Shown here: positions 14,178 through 14,807 of the stretch, piece by piece
Layout: the number at the start of each line of letters is the position of its first letter
Position numbering within the stretch: position 1 is the first letter of the stretch
From: Oscillospiraceae bacterium
GTDB taxonomy: Bacteria > Bacillota_A > Clostridia > Oscillospirales > Oscillospiraceae
Assembly (NCBI GenBank): GCA_017408725.1
Contig: JAFQUA010000030.1
Span: 1 to 14,807, forward strand
Reading direction: 5' to 3'
DNA: 14,807 bases
Made by a program: the position numbers and the translations under genes
The notes under the pieces: model-generated
What the model saw: only the letters and a program-made list of their open reading frames with translations
Told to the model about the DNA's origin: nothing
Databases searched by the model: none

Positions 14178-14807
14178 ATGAAGATCCAATTTATCGGTGC
14201 GACCCATGAGGTGACGGGTAGCTGTACATTGCTGGAGGTGTGTGGTAAGAAGTATTTGGTGGACTGCGGTATGGAGCAGGGCATTGATGTATTTGAAAAT
14301 GTTCCAATCCCTGTACCTGCAAACACGATTGAGGCCGTGTTTCTGACCCATGCGCATATTGACCATTCCGGTATGCTGCCCAAACTCTATAAGGATGGTT
14401 TCCGAGGCTCAATCTACGCAACGACCACTACCTGCGACCTGTGTAACATTATGCTGCGGGATTCTGCCCACATTCAGGAATCGGAAGCGGAGTGGCAGAA
14501 CCGGAAAGCACAGCGTGCCGGTGATGATCTGGTCACACCTGTCTATACTATGGCAGATGCGGTGGGTGCGATTTCCCGGTTCCGGCCTTGCGAATACGAT
14601 CAGGTGATTCAGGCGGAGGAAGGAATCGTTGTCCGATTCTCGGATATCGGACACCGGCTGGGCTCTGCCTGCATTGAGTTGTGGCTGACTGAGGACGGGG
14701 TTACAAAGAAAATCGTATTCAGCGGTGATGTGGGCAATATCGATCAGCCGCTGATCAAAGATCCACTTCCTGTGGAGGAAACGGACTATCTTGTTTTGGA
14801 ATCCACC
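14178..14807 (+). CDS. Beta-CASP metallo-beta-lactamase RNase-like protein (5' part only)
   Basis: The first 210 codons are present and the frame is open at the window edge. The metallo-beta-lactamase signature is complete so far: TGSCTLLEV, VDCGMEQG, FLTHAHIDHSG (56-65, with H58, H60, D62, H63), DIGHRLGSA (156-164, H159) and FSGDVG (181-186, D184). The opening FIGATHEVTGSC and the ELWL-TEDG-KKIVFSGDVGN pattern are those of the YSH1-like beta-CASP group, so it is likely a zinc-dependent RNA nuclease. The beta-CASP cap lies beyond the edge and cannot be checked. AAGGGGG precedes the ATG. It stands apart from the lipid operon, behind its own promoter. Confidence 0.88.
   Translation, partial: MKIQFIGATHEVTGSCTLLEVCGKKYLVDCGMEQGIDVFENVPIPVPANTIEAVFLTHAHIDHSGMLPKLYKDGFRGSIYATTTTCDLCNIMLRDSAHIQESEAEWQNRKAQRAGDDLVTPVYTMADAVGAISRFRPCEYDQVIQAEEGIVVRFSDIGHRLGSACIELWLTEDGVTKKIVFSGDVGNIDQPLIKDPLPVEETDYLVLEST

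Overview
The window looks like chromosomal DNA from a gut-type member of the Clostridia, most likely Oscillospirales/Ruminococcaceae (inferred). The signs are strong AGGAGG ribosome binding sites, moderate GC, tightly packed co-directional operons, and protein families typical of that group (processive glycolipid glycosyltransferases, CrtO-like acyltransferases, DhaS-like TetR regulators, P2A cation ATPases). I see no rRNA, tRNA, insertion sequence or CRISPR array.

Layout. Positions 1-1290 hold a small excisionase-like HTH protein and a HAD phosphatase, closed by a strong hairpin. A DUF308/HdeD-like membrane protein (1288-1821, minus) diverges from a three-gene plus-strand operon (1993-4611): a degenerate radical-SAM-like protein, a CrtO-like acyltransferase and an MGDG-synthase/UgtP-like glycosyltransferase. 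A minus-strand TetR/DhaS-like regulator follows (4648-5196). Its leader carries what reads as a yybP-ykoY (Mn2+) riboswitch overlapping an intrinsic terminator. Divergent from it runs a six-gene operon (5530-14034): a P2A cation ATPase, a GT2-GtrA-acyltransferase fusion, PlsC, cardiolipin synthase, a diacylglycerol-kinase-like lipid kinase and an alpha/beta hydrolase. After a palindromic terminator, a beta-CASP metallo-beta-lactamase gene runs off the right edge.

How it may work together. Three promoters (DUF308, glycolipid operon, ATPase/phospholipid operon) each have a GGACA-N11/12-TGTCC dyad whose proximal half-site lies exactly 23 nt from the -10 box, abutting a poor or moderate -35. That is an activator-like geometry. 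The dyad matches, from memory, the operator of the TetR-family activator DhaS, and a DhaS-like gene sits between the two plus-strand operons. If the riboswitch call is right, the circuit is Mn2+ -> riboswitch (antitermination) -> DhaS-like regulator -> coordinated induction of a cation pump, glycolipid synthesis and phospholipid remodelling. The sites and spacings are read directly from the sequence; the circuit itself is inference and I have not seen it described.
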